Shown: positions 13,297 through 22,744, counted from the stretch's first letter. The stretch is DNA of 23,573 nt from Porphyromonadaceae bacterium UBA7207 (GCA_002490635.1 DKUJ01000037.1:1-23573), one strand, 5' to 3'. Program-made: numbers and translations. The notes: a model not told the origin generated them from the sequence alone.

Positions 13297-15642
13297 ATGA
13301 ATTTTGGACGTTTTTTTGCTATTGCAGGCTGCTCGGCTCTTGTTGCAGCCTGCACGGGCTCTTCCCTTCTGCCGGAGAACGAGGGGGAGCTGAGCCGTAT
13401 CAACGTTGACTCGATGGGGATATCCGTGCCTGCCGACTGCCAGCGCGAATATTCCTTTACCGACAAGAAGGCGGCGTTCTGGTACGGCATGACCCACACC
13501 GACAACTGGGACAACTGGCATGCCGGCTGGAACATAGCCAAGCGCCGGCTGCTGAGCGACTACACTCTCGGTGTGGACGGCGACACATTGTCGAGGAGTG
13601 AAGCCGACGTAACGGTGTATCCCTACAAGATAAGCCGCATATATCCCAAGGCGCGAGAGGAATTCTTCATGTTCGACTTCGAGGAGCTGCTCTTTGTGGA
13701 GCTTTCCGACGTGGAGGGCGATTCCGTATGGATAGAGCTGGCGCCCCGACTCCTTTCTCCCGGACATCCGGTGGCTGGAGGGATAGAGTTCGTGCCTGCC
13801 GAATCTGCCGGAGGGGTTATCACCCTCCAACCGTACAACGATGTGCAATACCGGTGGAACGGCACCAGACTCACCGCCCCGGCCGATGCCGGCGGCTTCA
13901 TAATATCGTATAGCGAAGGGCAGCAGGCCGACTCGACAGCAGCTGTCTTCCGACGTGACAAGGATAAAATGCTCAAGGAACGCATCGACAGGCTCAACGG
14001 CTTTGTGGAGCATTCCAACCCCTTGTTGTCCGACAACGACACCCTGGATATGGCTATGGCCTGGATAGTGCTTACCACCGACGAACTTGTCACCTGCCAG
14101 CAGGGCAACGGCATTTATGCCGGATTGCCGTGGTTCAACGAATACTGGGGCCGCGACATGTTCATAACCATGCCCGGAGCGGTATTCTGTACCGGACAGT
14201 GGGACACGGCAAGGAGCATCTTCAGAGATTTTGCCGAATTCCAGGACAGGGATTCCACATCGGAAACTCTCGGGCGCATTCCCAACCGCGCCAATCCCGA
14301 CGGCATTATCTATAATACCGCCGACGGAACACCCCGCTTCGTGACAGACGTATATGAATATATGCAGTACACCGGCGACACCACTTTCCTCGCTTCCATA
14401 TACCCGGCGGTGGAGCTGAGCATAAACAGCGCCATCGAGCGTGGAACCGATTCCAACGGTTTTCTGCTTCACGCGGATGCCGACACCTGGATGGACGCCA
14501 AGCGACAGGGCAAGTATCCGTGTTCGCCCCGTGGCAACCGTGCCGTCGACATCCAGGCGCTGTGGTACGGGCAGTTGCGCGACGGAGCCGAGATGGCGCG
14601 TATGACAGGCCATCCCGAAGAAGCCAGCCGATGGGATGCAATGGCAGACACTCTTTGGTCGTCCTTCAACCGTATGTTTGTCGACAAGGCAGACATGGTG
14701 GTATATGACCATCTTGATGCCGACGGCACCCCGGACCGCCAATACCGCCCCAACATGCTGTATGCCCTCGGCATGGTGGCGGATTCCGCTTTGGTGATGA
14801 AGGAAACACGCGACGCCTGGCAGAGGCTCGTGTATCCGTGGGGAGTGGCTTCGCTCGACCAGAACGACGCTCAGTTCCATCCCTATCATGAAAACTGGCA
14901 CCATTACCATAAAGACGACGCATACCACAACGGCACTGTCTGGCTGTGGAACAACGGCATGGCCATGCAGCGCATGATAGAGGCCGGACAGCAGGACATT
15001 GCGTGGACGTTGTTCGAGAACATGAACCGCCAGGCGCTGTTCCAGGGCGCCGTGGGCAGTCTTTCCGAGAACGCCGACGCATGGCCCCGCAAAGGCACAT
15101 CGTGGGCCCGACGCTCCGGCACATTCCTTCAAGGGTGGAGCAACGCTGAACATATCAGGGTGTGGTATCAGGACTTCCTCGGCATCCGCCCACGGCTGCT
15201 CAGCGGAAGCATTGCCATAACTCCGCGCATTCCTTCGGCCATAGGCAGCCTGCGCTATAGCGAACGTCTTGGCGATGGCGCTCTTGAAGGCGCTTTCGAG
15301 CGGGAAAAGGATTGCCGCCGCTATGTGTACCGTTCTGTGGGCATTACCGCCGAACTGGTGCTCAATATCGAGAATTATTCAGAACTCACACTCCAGGTAG
15401 CACCGAAAACCACAGTCGAGCTTATGGCATGTGGCGACAGGCTCGATGTCACAGTCACCGATGCAAACGGCAAAAAAATCCATGAAACCACCGTAGGCAC
15501 GGATCCGGTCAAAGTCGCCCGCCAGCAGGCCTCCGACGAATACTTCGAAGGCGTCGGCTTCGCTGTGCCCTCAATGCGGGAAAACCTGCCATCACTTTCC
15601 CGCTATTTCGAAATCCCGCTCGATTACTCCAGCGTGGAATAA
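13297..15642 (+). CDS. GDE/GH133-like debranching glycosidase, lipoprotein
   Basis: This is a predicted surface or periplasmic lipoprotein with an (alpha/alpha)6 glycosidase domain of the amylo-alpha-1,6-glucosidase (GDE C-terminal) type. The signal peptide MNFGRFFAIAGCSALVAAC has a lipobox ending at Cys19. After an N-terminal beta-rich domain (about 30-270), the catalytic domain shows WFNEYWGRDMFITMPG (about 283-298), GRIPNR and YNTADGTPRFV (about 328-350), DADTWMDAK (about 390-398) and SPRGNRAVDIQALWYGQL (about 406-423). These match the WGRD, IPNR, EYNTADA, LTWMDAK and TPR-GK-VEINALW blocks of GDE_C. Glycogen debranching GDEs are usually cytosolic, so export suggests a role on external glucans or other glycans. 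An MGH1/GH63-like substrate range is an alternative. The gene is monocistronic, with its own promoter and terminator. Confidence 0.8.
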   Translation: MNFGRFFAIAGCSALVAACTGSSLLPENEGELSRINVDSMGISVPADCQREYSFTDKKAAFWYGMTHTDNWDNWHAGWNIAKRRLLSDYTLGVDGDTLSRSEADVTVYPYKISRIYPKAREEFFMFDFEELLFVELSDVEGDSVWIELAPRLLSPGHPVAGGIEFVPAESAGGVITLQPYNDVQYRWNGTRLTAPADAGGFIISYSEGQQADSTAAVFRRDKDKMLKERIDRLNGFVEHSNPLLSDNDTLDMAMAWIVLTTDELVTCQQGNGIYAGLPWFNEYWGRDMFITMPGAVFCTGQWDTARSIFRDFAEFQDRDSTSETLGRIPNRANPDGIIYNTADGTPRFVTDVYEYMQYTGDTTFLASIYPAVELSINSAIERGTDSNGFLLHADADTWMDAKRQGKYPCSPRGNRAVDIQALWYGQLRDGAEMARMTGHPEEASRWDAMADTLWSSFNRMFVDKADMVVYDHLDADGTPDRQYRPNMLYALGMVADSALVMKETRDAWQRLVYPWGVASLDQNDAQFHPYHENWHHYHKDDAYHNGTVWLWNNGMAMQRMIEAGQQDIAWTLFENMNRQALFQGAVGSLSENADAWPRKGTSWARRSGTFLQGWSNAEHIRVWYQDFLGIRPRLLSGSIAITPRIPSAIGSLRYSERLGDGALEGAFEREKDCRRYVYRSVGITAELVLNIENYSELTLQVAPKTTVELMACGDRLDVTVTDANGKKIHETTVGTDPVKVARQQASDEYFEGVGFAVPSMRENLPSLSRYFEIPLDYSSVE

Positions 15643-15673
15643 GCATCACGGGATTTAGCTCCCGTATTCATTC

Positions 15674-15704
15674 AAAGAGCCCGGCAACCTTACCGGGCTC
15701 TTTG
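15674..15704 (+). terminator. Terminator after the GH133-like gene
   Basis: An 11-bp perfect stem AAAGAGCCCGG (15674-15684) / CCGGGCTCTTT (15693-15703) with an 8-nt loop lies 31 nt after the stop. The stem is A-rich on one side and T-rich on the other. A smaller hairpin (ACGGGA/TCCCGT) precedes it at about 15648-15665. Confidence 0.8.
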
Positions 15705-15738
15705 CTTATAATAATCGTCTTGGCGAAATGTAAATAAA

Positions 15739-15771
15739 TTTGGCTGTACGCTCGACTTATCACTATCTTTG
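15739..15771 (+). promoter_or_regulatory. Promoter of the GH29 fucosidase operon
   Basis: TTTG (15739-15742), 21 nt, then TATCTTTG (15764-15771). It shares TTTGGCT and the spacer block CTCGACTTATC, at identical spacing, with the GH133 promoter. The ATG lies 27 nt downstream. Confidence 0.8.
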
Positions 15772-15797
15772 GCAACGCCTTAAAACTATGCCCTACG

Positions 15798-17138
15798 ATG
15801 AACAAGCTTCAACGAACATTCATGCTTGCGGCAATTTCCCTGATTACCGCACACACACCATCGCATGCCGACGACCGTAACGCATCCTACACACCCTCGC
15901 AGGAAATAATCCAGGCCCAAAAGGAATTTTCCGATGCAAGGTTCGGCATATTCATCCACTGGGGCATATACAGCATGTTCGCACAGGGCGAATGGTATCT
16001 GCACAACGCAAATCTCGACCGCAACGAATATGCAAAAGCTGCCGCAGGTTTTTATCCTGCCGACTTCAATGCCGCCGAATGGGTATCGGCGATAAAACAG
16101 TCGGGAGCACGATACATATGCTTCACATCACGCCACCACGACAGCTTCTCCATGTGGCACACCGCACAGTCGCCATACAACATCGTGGATGCCACCCCCT
16201 ACAAGAAAGACATCCTGAAAGAGCTGGCCGAAGAGTGCCATAAACAAGGCATAAAGCTCCATCTTTATTATTCGCACCTCGACTGGACGCGCGACGAATA
16301 TCCATGGGGGCGCACGGGACACGGCACAGGTCGGGACAGCACCAAAACCGACTGGCCGGCGTACTACGACTTCATGAACCGGCAGATTACCGAACTGCTC
16401 ACCGGCTACGGAAAAATCGGCGCCATATGGTTCGACGGATGGTGGGACCACGACTGCGACTCCATACCCTTCGACTGGGAACTGGAAAAGCAATACCGCA
16501 TGATACACGACCTGCAACCGTGGTGCCTCATAGGAAACAACCATCATCAGACACCCTTTCCGGGTGAAGACATACAGATATTCGAGCGCGACCTGCCGGG
16601 CGAAAACAGCGCCGGACTTTCAGGACAGGCCATAAGCCGCCTGCCTCTCGAGACATGTCAGACAATGAACGGCATGTGGGGATACAAAATCGCCGACCAG
16701 AACTACAAAGACTCCAAAACACTCATCCACTATCTGATAAGAACCGCCGGAATGGGCGCGAACCTGCTCCTGAACATAGGGCCGCAACCCAACGGCCAGC
16801 TGCCAGCCGCAGCCGTAAGCCGGCTTGCCGAGATGGGCGAATGGCTCGGCACCTACGGGGAAACCGTCTACGGCACATCGTCTGCGGGAATCACTGCCGC
16901 CGAATGGGGCACAGCCACCGTGAAAGGCGACCGCATGTTCCTGCACATCCTCCAGCCGGGCGTCTCCGAGATATTGCTCCCCGCCGGGTTCGACGTGCGC
17001 GAAGCGTTTACCTATACCGGCAGGCGTCCCGTACAATTCCAAAAGGCCAGGAACGGAGAGACCTTAATCTCCCTGGAGCCATACGCCGAAACAACCGACC
17101 ATATCATCGAGCTTAAGATACAAAGAAATGATACTTGA
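15798..17138 (+). CDS. Alpha-L-fucosidase, GH29
   Basis: A secreted retaining alpha-L-fucosidase that releases L-fucose from glycans. It has a signal peptide (residues 1-24, ending PSHA). The barrel begins with FGIFIHWGIYSM (49-60), then YICFTSRHHDSFSMW (106-120), with the His-His pair that binds fucose in GH29. WFDGWW (211-216) contains the nucleophile Asp213. After NMG-like and NGMWGY segments, GANLLLNIGPQPNGQLP leads to a C-terminal beta domain. At 446 residues it is near the usual length. The acid/base residue cannot be assigned by eye. Its last 11 nt overlap cutC, so the genes are coupled. A FucP-type permease lies beyond the island, consistent with fucose use, but other fucose genes are not in the window. 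Confidence 0.93.
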   Translation: MNKLQRTFMLAAISLITAHTPSHADDRNASYTPSQEIIQAQKEFSDARFGIFIHWGIYSMFAQGEWYLHNANLDRNEYAKAAAGFYPADFNAAEWVSAIKQSGARYICFTSRHHDSFSMWHTAQSPYNIVDATPYKKDILKELAEECHKQGIKLHLYYSHLDWTRDEYPWGRTGHGTGRDSTKTDWPAYYDFMNRQITELLTGYGKIGAIWFDGWWDHDCDSIPFDWELEKQYRMIHDLQPWCLIGNNHHQTPFPGEDIQIFERDLPGENSAGLSGQAISRLPLETCQTMNGMWGYKIADQNYKDSKTLIHYLIRTAGMGANLLLNIGPQPNGQLPAAAVSRLAEMGEWLGTYGETVYGTSSAGITAAEWGTATVKGDRMFLHILQPGVSEILLPAGFDVREAFTYTGRRPVQFQKARNGETLISLEPYAETTDHIIELKIQRNDT

Positions 17139-17871
17139 AATCTGTGCCGGAACACTCGAAAGCGCCATAGCGGCGGCACGCGGAGGCGCCCAGCGCGTGG
17201 AACTGTGCTCCGCCCTCGGCGAAGGCGGCCTGACGCCTTCAATAGGCATGATAAAGACAGTACGCGAGATACCCGGACTATCGCTACATGTACTCATCCG
17301 GCCGAGAGGAGGCGATTTCGTCTACTCGGCTTCGGATATCGAATGCATGACTGAAGACATCCATGCGGCAACGGCATGCGGATGCGACGGAATCGTAATC
17401 GGGGCTTTGACTCCCGACGGCGACATCGACACCGGCACCTGCCGCCGGCTGATCGAAGCCACCGGCGGAAGCGGTATAAACATCACGTTCCATCGCGCGT
17501 TCGACCTATGCCGCGATCCCCTTGGCGCACTTGAACAGATTATCGACCTGGGGTGCAACCGCATCCTCACCTCGGGGCAGGCGGCGACCGCCGAACAAGG
17601 TATCCCTATGTTGAAAAAGTTACATGAGCAGGCAGCCGGACGCCTCGGAATACTGCCCGGAAGCGGAGTAACGCCTGCCAACGCGGCCAGGATACTGAAG
17701 TTCACCGGCTGCCGCGAACTGCACGCCTCGGCACGCGCCGAAGTGGCAAGCCCCATGGAATACCGACGGCAGGGAGTATCGATGGGGGCACCCGCTGCCG
17801 ACGAGTTCACACGCAAAGAGACATCGCCGCAAACAGTACGGGAACTGCTCGAGCAGATGAGTACCATATAG
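17128..17871 (+). CDS. cutC: CutC family protein (copper homeostasis protein)
   Basis: A TIM-barrel protein of 247 residues with the family motifs LEICAGTLESAIAAARGGAQRVELCSALGEGGLTPS (start), HVLIRPRGGDFVYS (54-67), TFHRAFD (near 118) and ILPGSGVTPANA. CutC was linked genetically to copper tolerance in E. coli, but its biochemical role remains uncertain. The gene overlaps the fucosidase 3' end by 11 nt and precedes the transglutaminase-like gene by 45 nt. Its place in a glycosidase operon fits frequent linkage of cutC to carbohydrate genes in Bacteroidetes and argues against a purely copper-related role here (inference). Confidence 0.93.
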   Translation: MILEICAGTLESAIAAARGGAQRVELCSALGEGGLTPSIGMIKTVREIPGLSLHVLIRPRGGDFVYSASDIECMTEDIHAATACGCDGIVIGALTPDGDIDTGTCRRLIEATGGSGINITFHRAFDLCRDPLGALEQIIDLGCNRILTSGQAATAEQGIPMLKKLHEQAAGRLGILPGSGVTPANAARILKFTGCRELHASARAEVASPMEYRRQGVSMGAPAADEFTRKETSPQTVRELLEQMSTI

Positions 17872-17916
17872 GGCGCCATTCACACCACACCGCAATCACC
17901 GTTAAAATCCAAGCCC

Positions 17917-20541
17917 ATGAAAAGAAACATATTCACCGCACTGGTCCTGGCCTTTGCCATTATTGCCACATCGGCCTCGCAACGGCACGACGGCGTACAC
18001 TCCGACTTCGAGAAGCGCAAAGCGCAGACCGCACACCGGAATCTCTATGATGTGTTCTCAACCGCGATGACCGACGCCGAGAGAAACGCCATGGAATTTC
18101 TCTACGCCTACATGCCGCTCCCCGACATGACCGACTACAGCGGAGAATTCTACCTTGACAATGTCAGGTGCTCGCTGCTTGCCCGCCAGGAAATGCCGTG
18201 GGGCGGCACTGTACCCGAAACCCTGTTCCGCCACTTTGTTCTTCCGGTGAGGGTGAACAACGAGAATCTCGACAGCTGCCGGACGGTTTTCTACCACGAA
18301 CTCAAAGACCGCGTGAAAGGGCTGTCGATGTCCGAGGCCATACTCGAGATAAACCATTGGTGTCACGAAAAAGTGACCTACCGCCCATCGGACAGCCGTA
18401 CCAGTTCGCCGCTGGCATCGGTCCGCACCGCATATGGCCGCTGTGGAGAAGAATCAACCTTCACTGTCGCCGCGCTACGCGCCATGGGCATACCCGCGCG
18501 GCAGGTGTACACTCCCCGCTGGGCCCACACCGACGACAACCACGCGTGGGTCGAGGCCTGGGCCGACGGCAGCTGGCACTTTATCGGCGCATGCGAGCCA
18601 GAGCCGGTGCTGAACCTGGGATGGTTCAACGCCCCGGCTTCGAGAGGAATGATGATGAACACTAAAGTGACAGGCGCATATCACGGACCCGAAGAGCAGC
18701 TGGGACGTAACGAATGTTATACGGAGATAAACGTGACATCCAACTATGCTCCTACCGCCACGACGGAAATATTGGTGGTGGATTCCGACGGCATTCCAGT
18801 GGCGGGAGCCAAAGCCGAATTCAAACTGTACAACTACGCCGAACTGTACACCATCGCGTCGAAACTCACCGACAGCGACGGCAAGGCCAGCCTAACCACC
18901 GGTCTCGGCGACATGATTGTGTGGGCTTCCGACGGAAACAGATTCGGGTTCGCGCCGGTATCAGTAACCGCCCAAGGCACCAGAGCCACAATAACGCTCG
19001 ACAAAGACTCACACTCCGCAGGCTCATGGGAATGGAATCTGGTGCCCCCACGGCAGTCAGCCAGCATCCCACGGCTCAGCGATGCGCAGATAGCCGACAA
19101 CGAACTGCGCAAATCGCACGAAGACTCCATCCGCAACGCCTACACCGCAACATTCTTTTCACAGCCTGAAAGCGTAAGATTCGCGTCGGATTCAGGAATC
19201 GCCGACGCTGACTCGGCCGACCGCATAGCACGTATCCTTGTGGCCTCACGAGGCAACCACAGAACGATTACCGACTTCTTATCAGAAAACATATCGAACC
19301 CCAACGCTCTGCCGCTCCTCGAAGCGGTTTCCGAAAAAGACCTCAGAGACATATCGCCCGAAACGCTCTCGGACCATGCGGCAACCCCTGCCATTGACTC
19401 TCCTCTTTACGCAGAGTACATACTGAATCCCCGCGTGGCCAATGAAATGCTCACGCCCTACAGGCATTATCTGCGCTCGGCAATTCCACTGGACGAACAG
19501 ACACGGTTCCGGCACTCTCCTTCGGAATGGGTGAAATGGTGCGCCGACAGCATTGCCATTGACACCGTGTGGAATCCGCAGCGGCTTCGCATGCACCCGG
19601 CATCGGTGTACCGCACACGACTCACCGACACCGACTCCCGCAACATATTTTTCGTTGCCGGAGCAAGAAGCATGGGAATCCCCGCCCGCATCGACCCGGT
19701 GACAGGCAAACCACAGTATGCCGACAGCGACAACAACTGGACCGATGCCGATTTCTCCGCATCGACAGGTGTCCGGGACACGCCTACAGGAAAGGTGAGG
19801 CTGCAGTACACCCAGGCAGGACGCCTGGCCGACCCGCAGTACTACTACCAGTTCACCCTGTCAAAGATAGACAACGGAAGCCCTGCCCTGCTCAACTATC
19901 CTGAAGATGCCACCTTATCGACAACGTTCCTGCCTGAAACCACACTTGATTCCGGCCAGTACCTGCTGGTCACCGGGCAACGCATGGCCGACGGAACCGT
20001 TCTCACAAAAGCCGGAATATTCCCGGTGGAGGCAGATATGGCGGCAGATACCCGCATGGAAATAAGACAGGACACCGCCGGCGTGCAGGTCATAGGTACT
20101 TTCAATTCCGAAAACCTCTACCATAATATCGGAGAAAGTGCAGCACGCTCCATACTGTCGACCACAGGCCGGGGATACTACATTCTGGGGGTACTGTCGC
20201 CAAATCATGAACCGACTACCCACGCCTTGAACGACATATCCCAGTTCAAGGACGATTTCGAAGCCTGGGGCGGAAAAATACTGCTGCTTTTCGACGACAT
20301 GCCATCGGCATCACGATTCAACGCCTCACAGTTCCCCGGACTTCCCGAAACCGTGACTTTCGGCACGGATATCGACGGCAACATAATCCGCGAGATATGC
20401 GCCAATATGGACCTGGACACAAAAGACCATCCGGTATTCATAATCGCCGACACGTTCAACCGCATAGTGTACATATCCCAGGGATACAACATCGGCCTCG
20501 GCGACCGCCTTATCGACATCCTGCATAAAATAGGCCGGTAA
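17917..20541 (+). CDS. Large exported transglutaminase-like protein with thioredoxin-like C-terminus
   Basis: The 874-residue protein begins with a signal peptide (about 1-21). A transglutaminase-like core follows: INHWCHEKVTYRPSDSRTSSP (145-165), AYGRCGEESTFTVAALRAMGIPARQVYTPRW with catalytic Cys176, and DDNHAWVEAWADGSWHFIGACEPEP with His209. The usual third residue, Asp in a 'vDP' motif, is replaced here by GACEPEP. Next comes a carboxypeptidase-regulatory-like beta domain (about 275-360, VVDSDGIPVAGAKAEFKLY). A second, divergent region has FFVAGARSMGIPARIDPVTG (about 570-590). The last 150 residues look thioredoxin-like (YYILGVLSPNHEP, DHPVFIIADTFNRIVYISQGY) but have no CxxC. The role is probably peptide or protein processing in the envelope; the substrate is unknown. 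It is third in the GH29-cutC operon, and hairpins follow it. Confidence 0.75.
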   Translation: MKRNIFTALVLAFAIIATSASQRHDGVHSDFEKRKAQTAHRNLYDVFSTAMTDAERNAMEFLYAYMPLPDMTDYSGEFYLDNVRCSLLARQEMPWGGTVPETLFRHFVLPVRVNNENLDSCRTVFYHELKDRVKGLSMSEAILEINHWCHEKVTYRPSDSRTSSPLASVRTAYGRCGEESTFTVAALRAMGIPARQVYTPRWAHTDDNHAWVEAWADGSWHFIGACEPEPVLNLGWFNAPASRGMMMNTKVTGAYHGPEEQLGRNECYTEINVTSNYAPTATTEILVVDSDGIPVAGAKAEFKLYNYAELYTIASKLTDSDGKASLTTGLGDMIVWASDGNRFGFAPVSVTAQGTRATITLDKDSHSAGSWEWNLVPPRQSASIPRLSDAQIADNELRKSHEDSIRNAYTATFFSQPESVRFASDSGIADADSADRIARILVASRGNHRTITDFLSENISNPNALPLLEAVSEKDLRDISPETLSDHAATPAIDSPLYAEYILNPRVANEMLTPYRHYLRSAIPLDEQTRFRHSPSEWVKWCADSIAIDTVWNPQRLRMHPASVYRTRLTDTDSRNIFFVAGARSMGIPARIDPVTGKPQYADSDNNWTDADFSASTGVRDTPTGKVRLQYTQAGRLADPQYYYQFTLSKIDNGSPALLNYPEDATLSTTFLPETTLDSGQYLLVTGQRMADGTVLTKAGIFPVEADMAADTRMEIRQDTAGVQVIGTFNSENLYHNIGESAARSILSTTGRGYYILGVLSPNHEPTTHALNDISQFKDDFEAWGGKILLLFDDMPSASRFNASQFPGLPETVTFGTDIDGNIIREICANMDLDTKDHPVFIIADTFNRIVYISQGYNIGLGDRLIDILHKIGR

Positions 20542-20583
20542 CACCGCCCCGGACAATCCGGAATACACGTCTGCCATATCCCC

Positions 20584-20625
20584 CCCCCATCACGTAGCGG
20601 CACGCCCGGGGCTACGTGACGGGGG
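20584..20625 (+). terminator. Stem-loop after the transglutaminase-like gene
   Basis: CCCCC-A-TCACGTAGC (to 20598) pairs with GCTACGTGA-C-GGGGG (20611-20625) with one mismatch and a 12-nt loop. No T-run follows, so it is either a terminator without a U-tract or a 3' stabilising structure. Further palindromic GCCGGCGCC sequence lies at about 20675-20700. Confidence 0.55.
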
Positions 20626-20701
20626 AATCCGTTCTGTCTCCGCCTATGCCGTTCTGCTTCAGTATGCGGTCTGCCGGCTCGCCGGCGCCGTTGCCGGCGC
20701 T

Positions 20702-20733
20702 GTTGTGAGTGCGGGGAAATTATTTTAACTTTG
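20702..20733 (+). promoter_or_regulatory. Promoter of the Na/Pi cotransporter gene; decides the start codon
   Basis: GTTG (20702-20705), 20 nt, then TAACTTTG (20726-20733) fit the Bacteroidetes promoter. Transcription would begin near 20740, downstream of a possible earlier in-frame start at 20709, so ATG 20757 must be the start. Confidence 0.65.
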
Positions 20734-20756
20734 CGGCGAAAACCAAAGCGTTTATA

Positions 20757-22577
20757 ATGGACTATACTTTTTTTGATTTTCTGGGCTTGCTCGGCGCTGT
20801 AGGTCTGTTCATGTACGGCATGAAAGTGATGAGCGAGGGGCTCCAGAAAGTGGCCGGCGACCGACTGCGCAACATCCTGTCGGCCATGACCCGCAACCGA
20901 TTGACCGGACTGCTCACCGGATGCCTCATCACCGCCCTTATCCAGAGTTCGTCGGCATCGACGGTCATGGTGGTAAGTTTTGTCAACGCCGGCCTTATGT
21001 CGCTCGCCCAATCCATGGCGGTAATAATGGGTGCCAACGTGGGAACCACATTCACCGCGTGGATTATAGCACTTTTCGGCTTCAAGATGGACATTTCAGT
21101 TATGGTCCTCCCCCTGATGGCCCTGGCCGTTGTGCTACTGTTCATCAATAAAAGCAAGACCAAGAGCTTCGGCGAATTCCTCATAGGCTTCTGCTTCCTG
21201 TTCATGGGACTGAACATGATAAGCGACTATGTGCCGGACCTGCAGAGCAATCCCGAGATTTTCTCTTTTCTTCAGAACTACGCCACACCGAATCTCGGCG
21301 GCATACTGCTGTTCTCCACCGTCGGACTGGTGGTAACAGCCATCATACAGAGTTCGGCGGCCACTTTTGCCATCGTGCTGATTATGTGCAGCAAAGGCTG
21401 GATAACCTTCGAGCTGGCATGCGCCCTGGTGCTGGGCAGCAACATAGGCACCACCATAACCCCTATCCTGGCCTCCATGAGCGGAAATGTGGCAGCCAAA
21501 CGCACTGCCATGGGGCACCTGCTGTTCAATCTTCTGGGCACTATATGGTGCCTTTGCGTGTTCATCCCCTTCGCCCAGTTCAACGTATGGCTCACCGAAG
21601 CCATCGGCCAGGGAAACCCCAATGAGCTGTACACCTTCGTCAACACCCTCCACAGCGAACAGCCCGACCTGTACAACCAGCTTTTCAGCAACTCGCTGCC
21701 GGCCGGCCATGAGGTGCTCACCAAAATAGCCTCCATGCAAATGAGCGTTTCGTTCGGCATGTCGCTGTTCCACACCACATTCAATCTGGTGAACGTATGC
21801 ATTATGATATGGCTCACCGGACTCTATGTAAAGATTGTGGAATGGGTAGTGCCCGCCAAACGCCGCGACGACGAGGAATTCACCCTCAAGTTCATATCTC
21901 GCGGTCTTGTCGGCGCCGCCGAACTCAATATCGCCCAGGCAGAAAAAGAAATCAGCGTGTACAGCGAACGTGTCAGCCGCATGATCGATATGGCACAGGA
22001 GCTTATCCACACCAAACCCAAGACCGAGGAATACAACAAACGCTACTCGCGACTGGAAAAATACGAGGACATCTCCGACCGTATGGAACTTGAGATAGCC
22101 CACTACCTCAACAAAACCGCCGAAGGACGGCTATCCAACGAGGCAAAACTGCGCATCGCCGCCATGCTCAACATCATAAGCGAAATAGAAAGCATCGCCG
22201 ACTGCTGCATGGGTATAGGCAAAATCCTCAACCGGAAAATCGAATCCGGAGTAGACTTCAACGACGAGATATACGCCAACATCGACGCCATGTACGACTA
22301 CGTGCGCCAGGCAATGTCCATGATGGTGGCACGCGTCGCCGACATCGAGAACGTGAGCGGCAAAGACCTCATCGACTCCTACAACAAGGAACGCGAAATC
22401 AACAACCTGCGCAACCAGTTGCGCGGCGCCAACGTGAGCAACATCAACGAACGGCACTACGAATACCAGGCCGGCATTTACTACATGGACATCATCGGCG
22501 ACCTCGAGAAGACCGGCGACTACATAATTAATGTAATCGACACCCTGAGGGACAACTTCCGCAAACATGCAGCATGA
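20757..22577 (+). CDS. Na/Pi cotransporter family protein with PhoU-like C-terminal domain
   Basis: A PNaS-family inner-membrane protein of 606 residues, predicted to carry sodium-driven phosphate transport. It has the two inverted family repeats: GCLITALIQSSSASTVMVVSFVNAG (about 52-76) and GLVVTAIIQSSAATFAIVLIMCSKG (about 185-209). Each contains the QSS signature and is followed by MGANVGTTFTAW or LGSNIGTTITPI. After about eight membrane segments, a cytoplasmic helical domain (about 380-606) resembles PhoU, with ERVSRMIDMAQEL and IADCCMGIGKIL helices. In some bacteria this family exports or balances phosphate, so the direction is not certain. The start is ATG 20757, supported by the promoter at 20702-20733. 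A terminator follows. Confidence 0.92.
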   Translation: MDYTFFDFLGLLGAVGLFMYGMKVMSEGLQKVAGDRLRNILSAMTRNRLTGLLTGCLITALIQSSSASTVMVVSFVNAGLMSLAQSMAVIMGANVGTTFTAWIIALFGFKMDISVMVLPLMALAVVLLFINKSKTKSFGEFLIGFCFLFMGLNMISDYVPDLQSNPEIFSFLQNYATPNLGGILLFSTVGLVVTAIIQSSAATFAIVLIMCSKGWITFELACALVLGSNIGTTITPILASMSGNVAAKRTAMGHLLFNLLGTIWCLCVFIPFAQFNVWLTEAIGQGNPNELYTFVNTLHSEQPDLYNQLFSNSLPAGHEVLTKIASMQMSVSFGMSLFHTTFNLVNVCIMIWLTGLYVKIVEWVVPAKRRDDEEFTLKFISRGLVGAAELNIAQAEKEISVYSERVSRMIDMAQELIHTKPKTEEYNKRYSRLEKYEDISDRMELEIAHYLNKTAEGRLSNEAKLRIAAMLNIISEIESIADCCMGIGKILNRKIESGVDFNDEIYANIDAMYDYVRQAMSMMVARVADIENVSGKDLIDSYNKEREINNLRNQLRGANVSNINERHYEYQAGIYYMDIIGDLEKTGDYIINVIDTLRDNFRKHAA

Positions 22578-22616
22578 GGTTGAAATCCTCAACTGCAACA
22601 GACAAAATACATAACC

Positions 22617-22655
22617 CACCCCCACGCAGAACCTCCCTGCGCGGGGGTGCGTTTT
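22617..22655 (+). terminator. Terminator after the Na/Pi cotransporter gene
   Basis: A 13-bp stem (22617-22629 with 22637-22649, one A-C mismatch, CACCCCC/GGGGGTG at its base) and a 7-nt loop are followed by CGTTTTAAAA, 40 nt past the stop. Confidence 0.85.
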
Positions 22656-22744
22656 AAAATTCGCAAACAAAGACAATACAATTCTGTTACCACTGCATAA
22701 CTTTAGCACATTATTTCGATATTTGTACCCGCAAAGTACAAATT

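Noticed and set aside
13120..15153. 677-codon open frame on the - strand opposite the GH133-like gene
   Set aside because: It is a shadow of a clear glycosidase; it also ends inside the palindrome region and lacks any domain pattern.
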